Shown piece by piece: positions 1-7,348 of a DNA stretch of 26,995 bases (position 1 is the stretch's first letter; each line of letters starts with the position of its first letter). Source of the stretch: Achromobacter sp. (GTDB lineage: Bacteria > Pseudomonadota > Gammaproteobacteria > Burkholderiales > Burkholderiaceae_B). The position numbers were made by a program, and so were the translations under genes. The stretch lies in assembly GCA_003454835.1 (NCBI GenBank), contig DMTA01000212.1, forward strand, positions 1 through 26,995, in the 5' to 3' direction. Under the pieces are notes generated by a model that saw only the letters and a program-made list of their open reading frames with translations, ran no database searches and was not told the DNA's origin.

Positions 1-118
1 TGTCGCTGCGCATGAAGCCGGTGGTCTGGAAGTGCCCGATGGTGGCCGGCTCCGCTTTCAGCAGCAGCGCCAGATCTTCGTGCGGCAACGCCTCGGGCAT
101 GGGATGAATCAGATACAT
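1..118 (-). CDS. Probable RraA-family protein, N-terminal part (runs off the left edge)
   Basis: Reading the minus strand from an ATG at 118 gives 39 residues beginning MYLIHPMPEALPHEDL and containing an ATIGHFQTTGFMRSD segment. This resembles the N-terminus of RraA-like / 4-hydroxy-4-methyl-2-oxoglutarate aldolase-like proteins, where a short helix is followed by an ATVGH-x-GFM-type segment. The catalytic part lies outside the window, so the reaction cannot be stated. The gene is divergent from the LysR regulator at 233, with 114 bases between the starts, the usual layout for a LysR regulator and its target. A metabolic enzyme is plausible; the family call rests on a short segment. Confidence 0.5.
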   Translation of the reverse strand, partial: MYLIHPMPEALPHEDLALLLKAEPATIGHFQTTGFMRSD

Positions 119-227
119 CGCTTGTCTTCACTACAATGAAAAAGGCTCGGAAGCCGGTGAAAAAAAGGTATCACGCGGGCTTTCCGGGCCAATAATCAAA
201 GTTTCGGCGCAGTTTGAAAAAGAGTTC

Positions 228-242
228 TTATCATGCGGATAA
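228..242. promoter_or_regulatory. Inverted repeat TTATC-N5-GATAA over the LysR start codon
   Basis: Perfect 5-bp arms flank the five bases ATGCG, so the start codon at 233-235 lies in the centre. The spacing fits the T-N11-A pattern of LysR sites. It may be an autoregulatory operator or an RNA hairpin that hides the start codon; the arms are short and chance is possible. Confidence 0.35.
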
Positions 243-1165
243 CCCTAAGCCAGCTTGAGGCCTTTTACTGGACCGCCAAGCTGGGCAGCATCCACGCGGC
301 CGCGCGGCATCTGCACGTGACGCAGCCGGCCGTCTCGGCCCGCATCCGCGAACTGGAAGGCGCGTTGGAGGTGCAGCTGTTTGATCGCTCGCGCCAGCGC
401 GTGACGTTGACCGATGTGGGGCAGTCGGCGTTGCGTCATGCGGAGAGCGCGTTGCACAGCACGCGCCAGCTTGAACACTTTGGCAAGGATCGCAGCCTGG
501 GCGGCAAGCTGCGGCTGGGCGCGGACGAGTGCTCGGCCAACGTGGGCCTGACGGCCGTGATCGCGCAGCTCAAGGAACACTATCCCACGCTCGCGCTGGA
601 GATGACGGTGGACGTGGGATCGGTGCTCAACAGCAAGCTCAACGCGGGCGAGCTGGACATGGCGCTGCTGACCAATCCGGCCACGGGCGACACCATCACC
701 GACGTGTTCATCGGCTGGATGACGTTTCATTGGGTGGCCTCGCCCACGCTGCACATCACGGCCGATCCGTTTCGCGCGGAACACGCGCGCGGCCATCACA
801 TCGCCACGCACTCGCCGCCCTCGACGCTGTACACCGTGGTTGAAAACTGGCTGGCGTCGGGCGGCGTCGATATGTCGGGGCCCAGCACCACCAATTCTCT
901 TGCGCTCATCTCGCGCCTGATCGCGGCGGGCCACGCCATCGGTATCCTGCCGGTGCCGTTGCTGCAGGACATGCTGACCATGGGCGTGCTGCGGGCCTTG
1001 CCCGCCGATCCGCCGATCCCGCCGGCGCGCTTCTATATCTCGTATCTGACCGCCTCGCACGGTGCGCACATCGACTCGATCGTGGACATCACGCGCGATA
1101 CGCTGATGCGCCTGAACTTCCTGGCGCCCATCGACGCCGCGCCGGCGAACGCTGGCCAGGCATGA
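233..1165 (+). CDS. LysR-family transcriptional regulator
   Basis: A 310-residue protein of typical LysR length. Residues 1-60 form the winged helix-turn-helix (SQLEAFYWTAKLGSIHAAARHLHVTQPAVSARIRELE in two parts), and residues about 90-295 form the periplasmic-binding-protein-like effector domain (KLRLGADECSANVGL; AGHAIGILPVPLL). It should bind DNA as a tetramer and respond to a small-molecule effector that cannot be predicted. The start is an ATG at 233 with a weak purine-rich site (AAGAG) 8 bases upstream. It is divergent from the probable RraA-family gene and convergent with the Bug binding-protein gene, so either could be its target. A strong hairpin follows the stop codon. Confidence 0.9.
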   Translation: MRITLSQLEAFYWTAKLGSIHAAARHLHVTQPAVSARIRELEGALEVQLFDRSRQRVTLTDVGQSALRHAESALHSTRQLEHFGKDRSLGGKLRLGADECSANVGLTAVIAQLKEHYPTLALEMTVDVGSVLNSKLNAGELDMALLTNPATGDTITDVFIGWMTFHWVASPTLHITADPFRAEHARGHHIATHSPPSTLYTVVENWLASGGVDMSGPSTTNSLALISRLIAAGHAIGILPVPLLQDMLTMGVLRALPADPPIPPARFYISYLTASHGAHIDSIVDITRDTLMRLNFLAPIDAAPANAGQA

Positions 1166-1169
1166 CAAC

Positions 1170-1189
1170 GGGGCCGCGCAAGCGGCCCC
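1170..1189. terminator. Hairpin terminator between convergent genes
   Basis: A perfect 8-bp stem GGGGCCGC/GCGGCCCC closes a GCAA (GNRA) tetraloop, starting 4 bases after the LysR stop codon. A weak T/C-rich tail follows on the plus strand. The Bug gene converges from the other side, so the hairpin may serve both. Confidence 0.65.
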
Positions 1190-1247
1190 TTCGTGCCTTC
1201 ATGTCATCGCGCACGGCACGGGCCGCCCGCACCGCACGGTGTCACGT

Positions 1248-2282
1248 TCAATCGATGCGCGCGCCCGACACCCGAACGACCTCGCCCCACTTCTGCACCT
1301 CGGCGTCAACCAGCGTCACAAATTGCTTGCGGTCGGTGAGTTGCGGAATCACCAGGCCCACGGCGCCAAGCTTTTCCTGAATGGCGGGAGACTGCATGGC
1401 GGTGCGGGTGGCTTCGAACAACTGCTGGAACACCGGCGCCGGCACGCCGGCCGGCGCGGACAGGCCGAACCAGTACTCGGACGAGAAGCCCGGATAGCCG
1501 CTTTCCGCCACGGTGGGCGTGTCGGGATAGGTGGGATTGCGCTTTGCGCTGCCGATGGCAAGCGCGCGCAGTTTGCCGGCGCGCACGTGCGGCAGCGCCG
1601 TGTCCTGATTGACGAACAGCACATCCACGCGACCCGCCAGCACGTCGTTGATGGCAGCCGAGCCGCCGTTGTAGGGCACATGCATGATGTCGAGCTTGGC
1701 GCGCTGCTTGAGCATTTCCATGCCCAGATGGCCGGTGGTGCCGTTGCCCGACGAGGCGTAGGAATATTTGCCGGGCTCTTTTTGCACCAGCGCTACGAAC
1801 TCGGCCAGCGTCTTGGCCGGAAAGCCGGGCGCGGTCACCAGCACGTCGGCGCCGAAGGCCAGGATCGCGATCTGGTCGAGCTGATCGAGTTTGTAGGGCA
1901 GCTTGCTGTAGAGGCCCTGGTTGGTGGCGATGCCTACGCCCGACACCAGCAGCGTGTGGCCGTCGGGGCGCGCCTGGGTCACGTACGCGGTGCCGATGTT
2001 GCTGTTGGCGCCGCCCTTGTTCTCGACCACGATGGTGCTCTTGAGCGCCTTGCCCATCTCCGCGGCGAGCAGGCGGCCGATGAAGTCGGTGCCGCCGCCA
2101 GCGGGGAAAGGCACGACCAGGCTGATGGGCTTGTCGCCCGGGAAGTCCGCGGCCTGAGCGGGCGCGGCGGCCACAGCCAGCGCCACGCCGCCGATCAGGG
2201 CCGGCGCCAACAACTTCAGAAACGTGCTGCGAACGGACGATGCCATCCCTGCCTTGCGGCATGCTTTTCCCACGGTTTGCAT
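1248..2282 (-). CDS. Bug-family (TctC-like) periplasmic solute-binding protein
   Basis: A 344-residue extracytoplasmic binding protein of the tripartite tricarboxylate transporter (TTT) type, a family greatly expanded in Bordetella and Achromobacter. A signal peptide ends in AAAPAQA (residues 38-44). The mature part starts DFPGDKPISLVVPFPAGGGTD, whose FPAGGGTD loop is the family hallmark for carboxylate binding; ENKGGANSNIGT and ARPDGHTLLV are further family motifs. No TctA/TctB membrane genes are adjacent, as usual for orphan Bug genes, so the ligand is unknown. The start at 2282 is preceded by AAGGGGA at 8 bases. An ATG at residue 13 (2246) would give a more typical signal-peptide length and remains possible. 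Confidence 0.92.
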   Translation of the reverse strand: MQTVGKACRKAGMASSVRSTFLKLLAPALIGGVALAVAAAPAQAADFPGDKPISLVVPFPAGGGTDFIGRLLAAEMGKALKSTIVVENKGGANSNIGTAYVTQARPDGHTLLVSGVGIATNQGLYSKLPYKLDQLDQIAILAFGADVLVTAPGFPAKTLAEFVALVQKEPGKYSYASSGNGTTGHLGMEMLKQRAKLDIMHVPYNGGSAAINDVLAGRVDVLFVNQDTALPHVRAGKLRALAIGSAKRNPTYPDTPTVAESGYPGFSSEYWFGLSAPAGVPAPVFQQLFEATRTAMQSPAIQEKLGAVGLVIPQLTDRKQFVTLVDAEVQKWGEVVRVSGARID

Positions 2283-2310
2283 GGTGTGATTCCCCTTGGG
2301 TGTTATGAAA

Positions 2311-2324
2311 CGGTCTCTCGACCG
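2311..2324. promoter_or_regulatory. Small hairpin in the leader of the Bug gene
   Basis: CGGTC-TCTC-GACCG is a perfect 5-bp inverted repeat 29 bases upstream of the Bug start. It could be an operator half of the divergent promoter region or a leader hairpin; no other evidence supports a role. Confidence 0.25.
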
Positions 2325-2395
2325 AAGGGAAAATTAGCACGCAGGGTTGGGCCGTCAGTAATCACAAATGCCCGCCGAATTGAGAGATTTTTGTT

Positions 2396-2407
2396 ATTAC
2401 GGGTAAT
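2396..2407. promoter_or_regulatory. Palindrome ATTAC-GG-GTAAT in the divergent Bug / MarR-GNAT region
   Basis: A 12-bp sequence with perfect 5-bp arms lies in the AT-richer centre of the 204-base divergent region, just upstream of the TTGACA -35 box of the MarR-GNAT gene. It is a candidate regulator site, possibly for control of the Bug gene. Confidence 0.25.
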
Positions 2408-2425
2408 CCCGGCGTGGCTCGCGGC

Positions 2426-2456
2426 TTGACAGGTTAGTTGTGGTGAGCAACATTAT
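2426..2456 (+). promoter_or_regulatory. Probable sigma-70 promoter of the MarR-GNAT gene
   Basis: A consensus -35 box TTGACA sits at 2426-2431. A -10 candidate is CATTAT at 2451-2456 (19-base spacer) or AACATT at 2449-2454 (17-base spacer). The first operator palindrome lies inside the spacer, so repressor binding would block polymerase. Confidence 0.5.
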
Positions 2457-2472
2457 GGTTGTGCAATACAAC
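2437..2472. promoter_or_regulatory. Two tandem MarR-type operator palindromes
   Basis: Site 1, GTTG-N7-CAAC, covers 2437-2451. Site 2, GTTGTGCAATACAAC, covers 2458-2472 and has GTTGT/ACAAC arms. Both are 15 bp and their centres are 21 bp apart, two helical turns, so two dimers could sit on the same face. The location over the promoter and 14 bases before the start codon suggests autorepression by the MarR domain encoded just downstream. Confidence 0.6.
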
Positions 2473-2486
2473 TTAATGGACGCGCC

Positions 2487-3443
2487 ATGCAGATGCCCGC
2501 CAAATCAATCGACGAAATCCGGTCCGCATCGCGCACCGTCGTGCGCGAGCTGGGCTTCATGCGGCCGACGCTGGCGGGCACTACTTATTCCGCATCGGCC
2601 GTGCACGCGTTGCTGGAAATCGATGCTCAAGGCGGGGTGGCGGCGGCCCACCTGGTCACTGCGCTTGGCCTGGAAAAGTCCAGCGTGAGCCGCATGCTTT
2701 CCAAACTTATCGCGGCCGGGGACATTGCCGAGTCGGCAAGCGCAGAGGATGCGCGTCTGAAGCAATTGACGCTGACCGGGCAGGGCAAGGCGTTGGTCAA
2801 GAAAATTCATGCGTACGGCCGCAATCAGGTGACCTCGGCAATGGCGCACTTGAATCCCTCGCAACAGCAGGCGGTCGCGCAAGGGTTGTCGGAATACGCC
2901 AGGGCGCTCAAGGCGAGCCGCGGGGCGCAAGCCGCAGCTGCCCGCGATACGCTGCAGATCGTGCCCGGCTATCGACCCGGTCTGGTGGGACGCGTGGCCG
3001 AGATGCATGCCGCCTTCTATTCGCGGCACTCGGGATTTGGCCAATTCTTCGAAAGCCAGGTGGCCACGGGGATGGCCGAATTTGCGGGGCGGCTCAGCGA
3101 GCCGTGCAATGGGGTGTGGACGGCGATTCAGAACGACCGGATTGTCGGCTCCATCGCCATCGATGGGCAAGACCTGGGCAATCGCCAGGCGCACCTGCGC
3201 TGGTTCATCCTGGATGACGGATGCCGAGGCAGCGGAACCGGCCGCAAGCTGATCGAGGCGGCACTGGACTTCTGTGACCGGTTCGGTTTCTCCGAGTGCC
3301 AGCTCTGGACCTTCAAGGGCCTGGACGCGGCGCGCAAGCTCTATGAGTCCGTGGGATTCAAGCTCGTGCATGAGGAAGATGGCCATCAGTGGGGCAGCAT
3401 CGTCACCGAGCAGCAGTTCACCCGCGTCAAACCCACGGTCTGA
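2487..3443 (+). CDS. MarR-GNAT fusion: helix-turn-helix regulator with N-acetyltransferase domain
   Basis: A 318-residue two-domain protein. Residues about 1-150 are a MarR winged helix (LEIDAQGGVAAAHLVTALG; EKSSVSRMLSKLIAAG; wing SASAEDARLKQLTLTGQGKAL). Residues about 160-310 are a GNAT acetyltransferase with the acetyl-CoA loop in GCRGSGTGRKLIEAAL (motif A, Q/RxxGxG/A type) and the terminal YESVGFKLVHEE strand-loop. Such fusions are a recognised family; the substrate is unknown. Start ATG 2487 was chosen because it begins the HTH domain directly after the operator pair. An EamA exporter starts 21 bases after its stop and is probably cotranscribed, suggesting a linked detoxification or efflux role. 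Confidence 0.9.
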   Translation: MQMPAKSIDEIRSASRTVVRELGFMRPTLAGTTYSASAVHALLEIDAQGGVAAAHLVTALGLEKSSVSRMLSKLIAAGDIAESASAEDARLKQLTLTGQGKALVKKIHAYGRNQVTSAMAHLNPSQQQAVAQGLSEYARALKASRGAQAAAARDTLQIVPGYRPGLVGRVAEMHAAFYSRHSGFGQFFESQVATGMAEFAGRLSEPCNGVWTAIQNDRIVGSIAIDGQDLGNRQAHLRWFILDDGCRGSGTGRKLIEAALDFCDRFGFSECQLWTFKGLDAARKLYESVGFKLVHEEDGHQWGSIVTEQQFTRVKPTV

Positions 3444-3464
3444 TACCCGCGCGGCTTACCTGTC

Positions 3465-4346
3465 ATGCGCACCGGGCGCACCGCAATCGCCGCCGCCGCG
3501 ACGGTGGGGATGCTCGTGGGCGCGGCGATGGTTTCCACAAGCGTGGTGTCCAGCGCCGTCTCGCCCGCAACACTTGCCTTCCTGCGCTATCTGATCGGCG
3601 CGGCGGTCCTGCTGTTGCCGTTGGGTCCGGCCGTACGCACGACCTTCATGGCCAAGGATGCAGTTGCCATCGCCACGCTGGGCGTTTTCCAGTTCGCCGT
3701 GCTGGTGCTGTTGCTCAACCATGCGCTGTTGACGGTGTCGGCAACCGTGTGTGCGCTGGTGTTCGCCACGATGCCGCTCGTGACGATGTGTCTTGCGGTG
3801 ATCACCGGCAAGGAGCCATACAGTGGCCGAGGCCTGCTTGGCGTGTGCACCGCGGTGGCTGGCGTTGCGTATCTGCTGCTGTCGCCTTCCGCGTCTGCGG
3901 CGGGCGTGGCGCCCAATCGCTGGGGGATGGTGGCGCTGGTGTCCGCCACGATCGTCGGGGCCGTGACGAGCATCCTGTACGGCCCCTATCTGCGTCGCTA
4001 TCCGGCGCTTGCGACCTGCCGGCTCGCGATGGTTTCCGCGGTGGTGTTCCTGCTGGGTTTCTGCGCCCTCACCTCGCAGCCGCTGATTCCCTCGCTGAAT
4101 CGGCTTCAGTGGGCCAACGTCGTGTTCATTGGCCTATCGAGCGGGGTGGGCTATTTTTGCTGGTTGTGGGCGCTGGGCAGGCTGGCTGCCAGCAAGGTCA
4201 CGGCCTTTCAAGCCCTGGGTCCGGTGACCGCCGCGCTCATTGAGTCGCTGCTGTCGCAGCGGCTTGCGCCGATGACGGTGCTCGTTGCGCTCGCAATGGT
4301 TTGCGCGGGACTGGTCGTTGCGACACGAAGGCCTGACGCGAACTGA
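3465..4346 (+). CDS. EamA-family (DMT superfamily) transporter
   Basis: A 293-residue, very hydrophobic protein with about ten predicted membrane helices in two EamA repeats, for example VGMLVGAAMVSTSVVSSAVS near the N-terminus, FLRYLIGAAVLLLPLG, and in the second repeat VVFIGLSSGVGYFCWLWALG followed by KVTAFQALGPVTAALIESLL. The second-repeat motif (LGPV-A-IE) is typical of EamA exporters of amino acids or metabolites. The substrate cannot be told. It lies 21 bases after the MarR-GNAT gene with no terminator between them, so it is probably under the same autoregulated promoter. No clear ribosome binding site precedes the ATG at 3465, suggesting translational coupling. Confidence 0.88.
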   Translation: MRTGRTAIAAAATVGMLVGAAMVSTSVVSSAVSPATLAFLRYLIGAAVLLLPLGPAVRTTFMAKDAVAIATLGVFQFAVLVLLLNHALLTVSATVCALVFATMPLVTMCLAVITGKEPYSGRGLLGVCTAVAGVAYLLLSPSASAAGVAPNRWGMVALVSATIVGAVTSILYGPYLRRYPALATCRLAMVSAVVFLLGFCALTSQPLIPSLNRLQWANVVFIGLSSGVGYFCWLWALGRLAASKVTAFQALGPVTAALIESLLSQRLAPMTVLVALAMVCAGLVVATRRPDAN

Positions 4347-4364
4347 ACAACCTGTTCTATCTGA

Positions 4365-4393
4365 CGGTGACGGCGGCCGGGCCGCCGTCACCG
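4365..4393. terminator. Strong bidirectional hairpin between convergent eamA-like and mesD genes
   Basis: A perfect 13-bp stem from CGGTGACGGCGGC to its complement has a CGG loop. It sits 18 bases after the exporter stop and 52 bases beyond the mesD stop. Neither side has a T-run, so it may act as an RNA 3'-end stabiliser as well as a terminator. Confidence 0.65.
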
Positions 4394-4445
4394 TGGGACT
4401 CGCAGGGTGCGCCTCATTGCCGCGCACCGTCTGCGACTGGCTACG

Positions 4446-5474
4446 TCAAGCCGAAAGTTCGTTACGAACCAACTCCGCACCCGCGCTCAGCGCGTTCAGC
4501 TTGCCCTTGGCCACGGCACGCGGCAACGGCGCCATGCCGCAGTTGGTGCACGGGTACAGCTTGTCGGCGTCCACGAACTTGAGCGCCGTGCGCAACGTGT
4601 TGGCGACTTCTTCCGGCGTTTCGACGGTGTGGTTGGCCACGTCGATGGCGCCGACCATGACCTTCTTGCCGCGAATCAGTTCGATCAGGTCGATCGGCAC
4701 GTGCGAGTTATGGCATTCCAGGGAGACGATGTCGATGCTGGACTTCTGCAGCTTGGGGAACGATTCCTCGTACTGGCGCCATTCGGATCCCAGCGTCTTC
4801 TTCCAGTCGGTGTTGGCCTTGATGCCGTAGCCGTAGCAGATGTGCACGGCGGTTTCGCACTTCAGGCCTTCGATGGCGCGTTCCAGCGTCGCGACGCCCC
4901 AGTCATTGACCTCGTCGAAGAAGACGTTGAAGGCGGGCTCATCGAACTGGATGATGTCGACGCCGGCGGCTTCGAGTTCGCGGGCTTCCTGGTTCAGGAT
5001 CTTGGCGAATTCCCAGGCCAGCTTTTCGCGGCTCTTGTAGTGGGCGTCGTACAGCGTGTCGATCATGGTCATGGGACCGGGCAGCGCCCATTTGATCGGC
5101 TGCTTGGTCTGCCGGCGCAGGAACTTGGCGTCTTCGACGAAGACGGGCTTCTGGCGGCTGACGGCGCCGACGACGGTGGGCACGCTGGCGTCATAGCGGT
5201 CGCGGATGCGGACGGTTTCGCGCTTTTCGAAGTCAACGCCGTCCAGATGCTCGATGAACGTGGTGACGAAGTGCTGACGCGTCTGCTCGCCGTCGCTGAC
5301 GATGTCGATGCCGGCCAGTTCCTGTTCTTTCAGCGCGAGGATCAGGGCGTCCTGCTTGCCTTCGATCAGTTGTTCGTCTTGCAGGCTCCAGGGCGACCAG
5401 AGCTTTTCGGGCTGGGCAAGCCAGGAGGGTTTGGGCAGGCTGCCGGCGGTCGAGGTGGGCAAAAGCTTTTTCAT
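4446..5474 (-). CDS. mesD: MesD-type core methionine synthase (MetE C-terminal domain only)
   Basis: A 342-residue protein matching only the catalytic half of cobalamin-independent methionine synthase MetE; the folate-binding N-terminal half is absent. It opens with the MetE C-domain start TSTAGSLPKP. The zinc/homocysteine ligands appear complete: H211 and C213 (VHICYGYG), E253 (SLECHNSH) and C312 (TNCGMAPLP). DEPA at 178-181 is also conserved. Together with the adjacent DUF1852 gene this identifies the MesD family, which from published genetics as I recall it needs DUF1852 and oxygen but not methyl-folate or B12. The true methyl donor is not established. The ATG at 5474 begins the conserved region; it lies 23 bases after the mesX stop, so the genes are cotranscribed. 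Confidence 0.92.
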   Translation of the reverse strand: MKKLLPTSTAGSLPKPSWLAQPEKLWSPWSLQDEQLIEGKQDALILALKEQELAGIDIVSDGEQTRQHFVTTFIEHLDGVDFEKRETVRIRDRYDASVPTVVGAVSRQKPVFVEDAKFLRRQTKQPIKWALPGPMTMIDTLYDAHYKSREKLAWEFAKILNQEARELEAAGVDIIQFDEPAFNVFFDEVNDWGVATLERAIEGLKCETAVHICYGYGIKANTDWKKTLGSEWRQYEESFPKLQKSSIDIVSLECHNSHVPIDLIELIRGKKVMVGAIDVANHTVETPEEVANTLRTALKFVDADKLYPCTNCGMAPLPRAVAKGKLNALSAGAELVRNELSA

Positions 5475-5497
5475 GGCGGGTGTCCGTCTGTGTTCGT

Positions 5498-6484
5498 TTA
5501 TTGGTGGGAGTGGCTGGCAGCCCATTGATCAAGCACGTGCTTGTACGGCTTGATGAAGTGCGCCTCGGCAAACTTGCCCTGTTTGACGGCCAGCTGGCTG
5601 CGTTCGACGCGGTCGTACACGATCTGCGTCAGCGAGTAATCCTGGTTCTTCAGGCTGGGTTGATAGCGCTTTCCGGCTGCGGAATTGGCGTTGTAGATTT
5701 CGGGGCGGTAGATGCGCTGGAAGGCTTCCATCGTGCTGATGGTGCCGATGAGTTCCAGGTTGGTGTAGGCGCCCAGCAGGTCGTCCTGGAAATAAAACGC
5801 CAACGGCGCAACACTGTTCGGCGGCATGAAGTAGCGCACCTGCAAGCCCATCTTCTCGAAGTACTGGTCGGTCGGGGAGAACTCGCTTTGCTGATATTCC
5901 ACGCCCAGGATCGGGTGGTGGTTGTCGGTGCGGTGATAGGTCTTGCTGCTGGACACGCTGATGCAGATGACAGGCGGCTTCTTGAAGTTCGCCTTGTAGG
6001 CCTCGGATTCAACGAAGTGCTTGAACAGCTTGCCGTGCAGGTCGCCGAAATCGTCCGGCGTGCTGAACGTGGATTTGTTGTCGTTGTATTCGGGCAGCAA
6101 CACGCTGAAGTCGTAGTCGCGCACGTAGGACGAGAAGTTGTTGCCGACGATGCCGTCGATGCGGTTGCCGGTCTTCTTGTCGACGATGTTGGTCTTCAAC
6201 ACTTCGATCAGCGGAAACGCATTGCCGTTGCCGTTTGCGCCCAGCGTCATCTCGGCGGTAATGATGTCGAGCTCGACGGCATAGCGATCGCCCGTGGGGT
6301 TGTCCCAATGCGCCAGATCGTTGAAACGGCTGTCGATCATCTTCAGCGTGTTGCGCAGATTCTGCTCGCGGCTGTCGCCTCGGGCCAGATTGGCGAAGTT
6401 GGTCGTGATCCGCGTGCTGTCCGCCGGCTGATAGTTTTCATCGAAGCGAAGGCTTTTGATGCTGAAAGTGAAGTCTTTGTTCAT
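5498..6484 (-). CDS. mesX: MesX, DUF1852 protein (putative oxygenase partner of MesD)
   Basis: A 328-residue cytosolic protein beginning MNKDFTFSIKSLRFDENY with no signal peptide or membrane helix; the length fits DUF1852. Conserved-looking polar clusters include SKTYHRTDNHHPILGVEYQ (around residues 200-220) and FPLIEVLKTNIVDKK. The His-rich YHRTDNHHP segment could bind a metal or cofactor. DUF1852 is required for MesD activity in the published genetic work I recall, and the need for oxygen has led to the putative-oxygenase label. It lies between the FMN reductase gene (110 bases upstream) and mesD (23 bases downstream). No clear Shine-Dalgarno precedes the ATG at 6484. The chemistry is unproven. 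Confidence 0.9.
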   Translation of the reverse strand: MNKDFTFSIKSLRFDENYQPADSTRITTNFANLARGDSREQNLRNTLKMIDSRFNDLAHWDNPTGDRYAVELDIITAEMTLGANGNGNAFPLIEVLKTNIVDKKTGNRIDGIVGNNFSSYVRDYDFSVLLPEYNDNKSTFSTPDDFGDLHGKLFKHFVESEAYKANFKKPPVICISVSSSKTYHRTDNHHPILGVEYQQSEFSPTDQYFEKMGLQVRYFMPPNSVAPLAFYFQDDLLGAYTNLELIGTISTMEAFQRIYRPEIYNANSAAGKRYQPSLKNQDYSLTQIVYDRVERSQLAVKQGKFAEAHFIKPYKHVLDQWAASHSHQ

Positions 6485-6594
6485 GATGGTCGGATGCGAA
6501 AGGGCTGCGATAAGCGTGAATTCGGGGTGAACCGGGCCGGCGTTCGCGGAGGCGTTTCTGCGCGGCTTGCTGTGAAAGCCGCTGGGCCTGGGCT

Positions 6595-7176
6595 TCAGGC
6601 CGCGATGGCTTCCACGGCCGCGGCGGTTCGCATCTGCCGGGTCAGTTCGACCAGCGGCAGTGCGCGTTGGACGGCCAGTCCGGCACGCTCGATCAACGCG
6701 TCGTTCTTAAGCCGGTAGTCGACGAAGTCCTCGTCGGTCGCGTAGATGCCGAGCGGCAGCGTGCGCGCCTGGAAGAAACTGAACAACGGCCGCAACTGGT
6801 GGTCGATGATCAGCGCATGGCGCTGGCTGCCGCCGGTGGCGGCCAAGAGGACCGGCTTGTCGATCAAGGCGTCCTGATCGATGAAATCGAAGAAATGCTT
6901 GAACAGGCCGGTGTACGAGCCGCGATAGACGGGCGTTGCCACCACCAGGACATCGGCTTGCTCCACGGCGGCCAACTCGCGCTCGACCGTGTCGGGCAAG
7001 TTTGAGCGCCATGTCGCGCCGGCAAGTTGCGGCGCGATCCTGCCCATTTCAACCAGCCGGGGCTCGCAGGGGATTTCGTTGGCGATCAGCGCCAGCAGTT
7101 CCTCTGCCAGGGCGGTGGTCCTGGAGGGACGTTGCATGCCGCCGGAGACGGCGACCAGGCGTAGGGGGTGTGTCAT
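6595..7176 (-). CDS. NADPH-dependent FMN reductase, MsuE/SsuE-like
   Basis: A 193-residue flavodoxin-fold protein. The phosphate-binding loop is SGGMQRPSRT near the N-terminus, TPVYRGSYTGLFKHFFD contacts the flavin, and ATGGSQRHALIIDHQLRPLFSFF matches the MsuE-type signature. It would reduce FMN with NAD(P)H and pass FMNH2 to a partner oxygenase. The start at 7176 is chosen because it begins the fold (MTHPLRLVAVSGG) and has GGA 8-10 bases upstream; a longer reading frame to 7293 adds a residue stretch unlike the family. It is the first gene of the run with mesX and mesD and is divergent from metR, so it is a good candidate electron source for MesX. A role in sulfonate use is an alternative. 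Confidence 0.88.
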   Translation of the reverse strand: MTHPLRLVAVSGGMQRPSRTTALAEELLALIANEIPCEPRLVEMGRIAPQLAGATWRSNLPDTVERELAAVEQADVLVVATPVYRGSYTGLFKHFFDFIDQDALIDKPVLLAATGGSQRHALIIDHQLRPLFSFFQARTLPLGIYATDEDFVDYRLKNDALIERAGLAVQRALPLVELTRQMRTAAAVEAIAA

Positions 7177-7234
7177 CTTTGCTTCCATGGGGCCAATCGG
7201 CACGGAGGGGGTCGACTTGCCATGGAACGTGCTT

Positions 7235-7249
7235 GTTGATCGGGTCAAC
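7235..7249. promoter_or_regulatory. Inverted repeat GTTGA-N5-TCAAC in the FMN reductase / metR divergent region
   Basis: A perfect 5-bp-arm palindrome with LysR-like T-N11-A geometry sits 58 bases upstream of the FMN reductase start. On the minus strand its arm reads TTGACC, resembling a -35 box. It may be a promoter-proximal regulator site. Confidence 0.35.
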
Positions 7250-7309
7250 GTGCGGAACACAGCGGCAAACAAGAACGCAATGCTAAATATCAAAATCCAT
7301 GACGTAAAA

Positions 7310-7322
7310 TGGTTTTATTTCA
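7310..7322. promoter_or_regulatory. Candidate MetR box 2
   Basis: TGGT-N5-TTCA matches 6 of 8 defined bases of the MetR consensus TGAA-N5-TTCA. Its centre is 21 bp from that of the stronger box at 7331, so the two sites would lie on the same helix face. Confidence 0.4.
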
Positions 7323-7330
7323 CAAATCCA

Positions 7331-7343
7331 TGAATCTAGATCA
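7331..7343. promoter_or_regulatory. Candidate MetR box 1
   Basis: TGAA-TCTAG-ATCA matches 7 of 8 defined bases of the MetR consensus TGAA-N5-TTCA and ends 5 bases before the metR start codon. It could give autoregulation and activation of the divergent FMN reductase-mesX-mesD genes. Confidence 0.5.
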
Positions 7344-7348
7344 TAAGA

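Noticed and set aside
5475..5525. Longer mesD start at 5525
   Set aside because: The extra 17 residues overlap the end of mesX and are outside the conserved MetE C-domain; the ATG at 5474 starts the family sequence.
5480..6718. 412-codon plus-strand frame opposite mesX
   Set aside because: Low-complexity Val/Ala/Asp-rich shadow; DUF1852 on the other strand explains the region.
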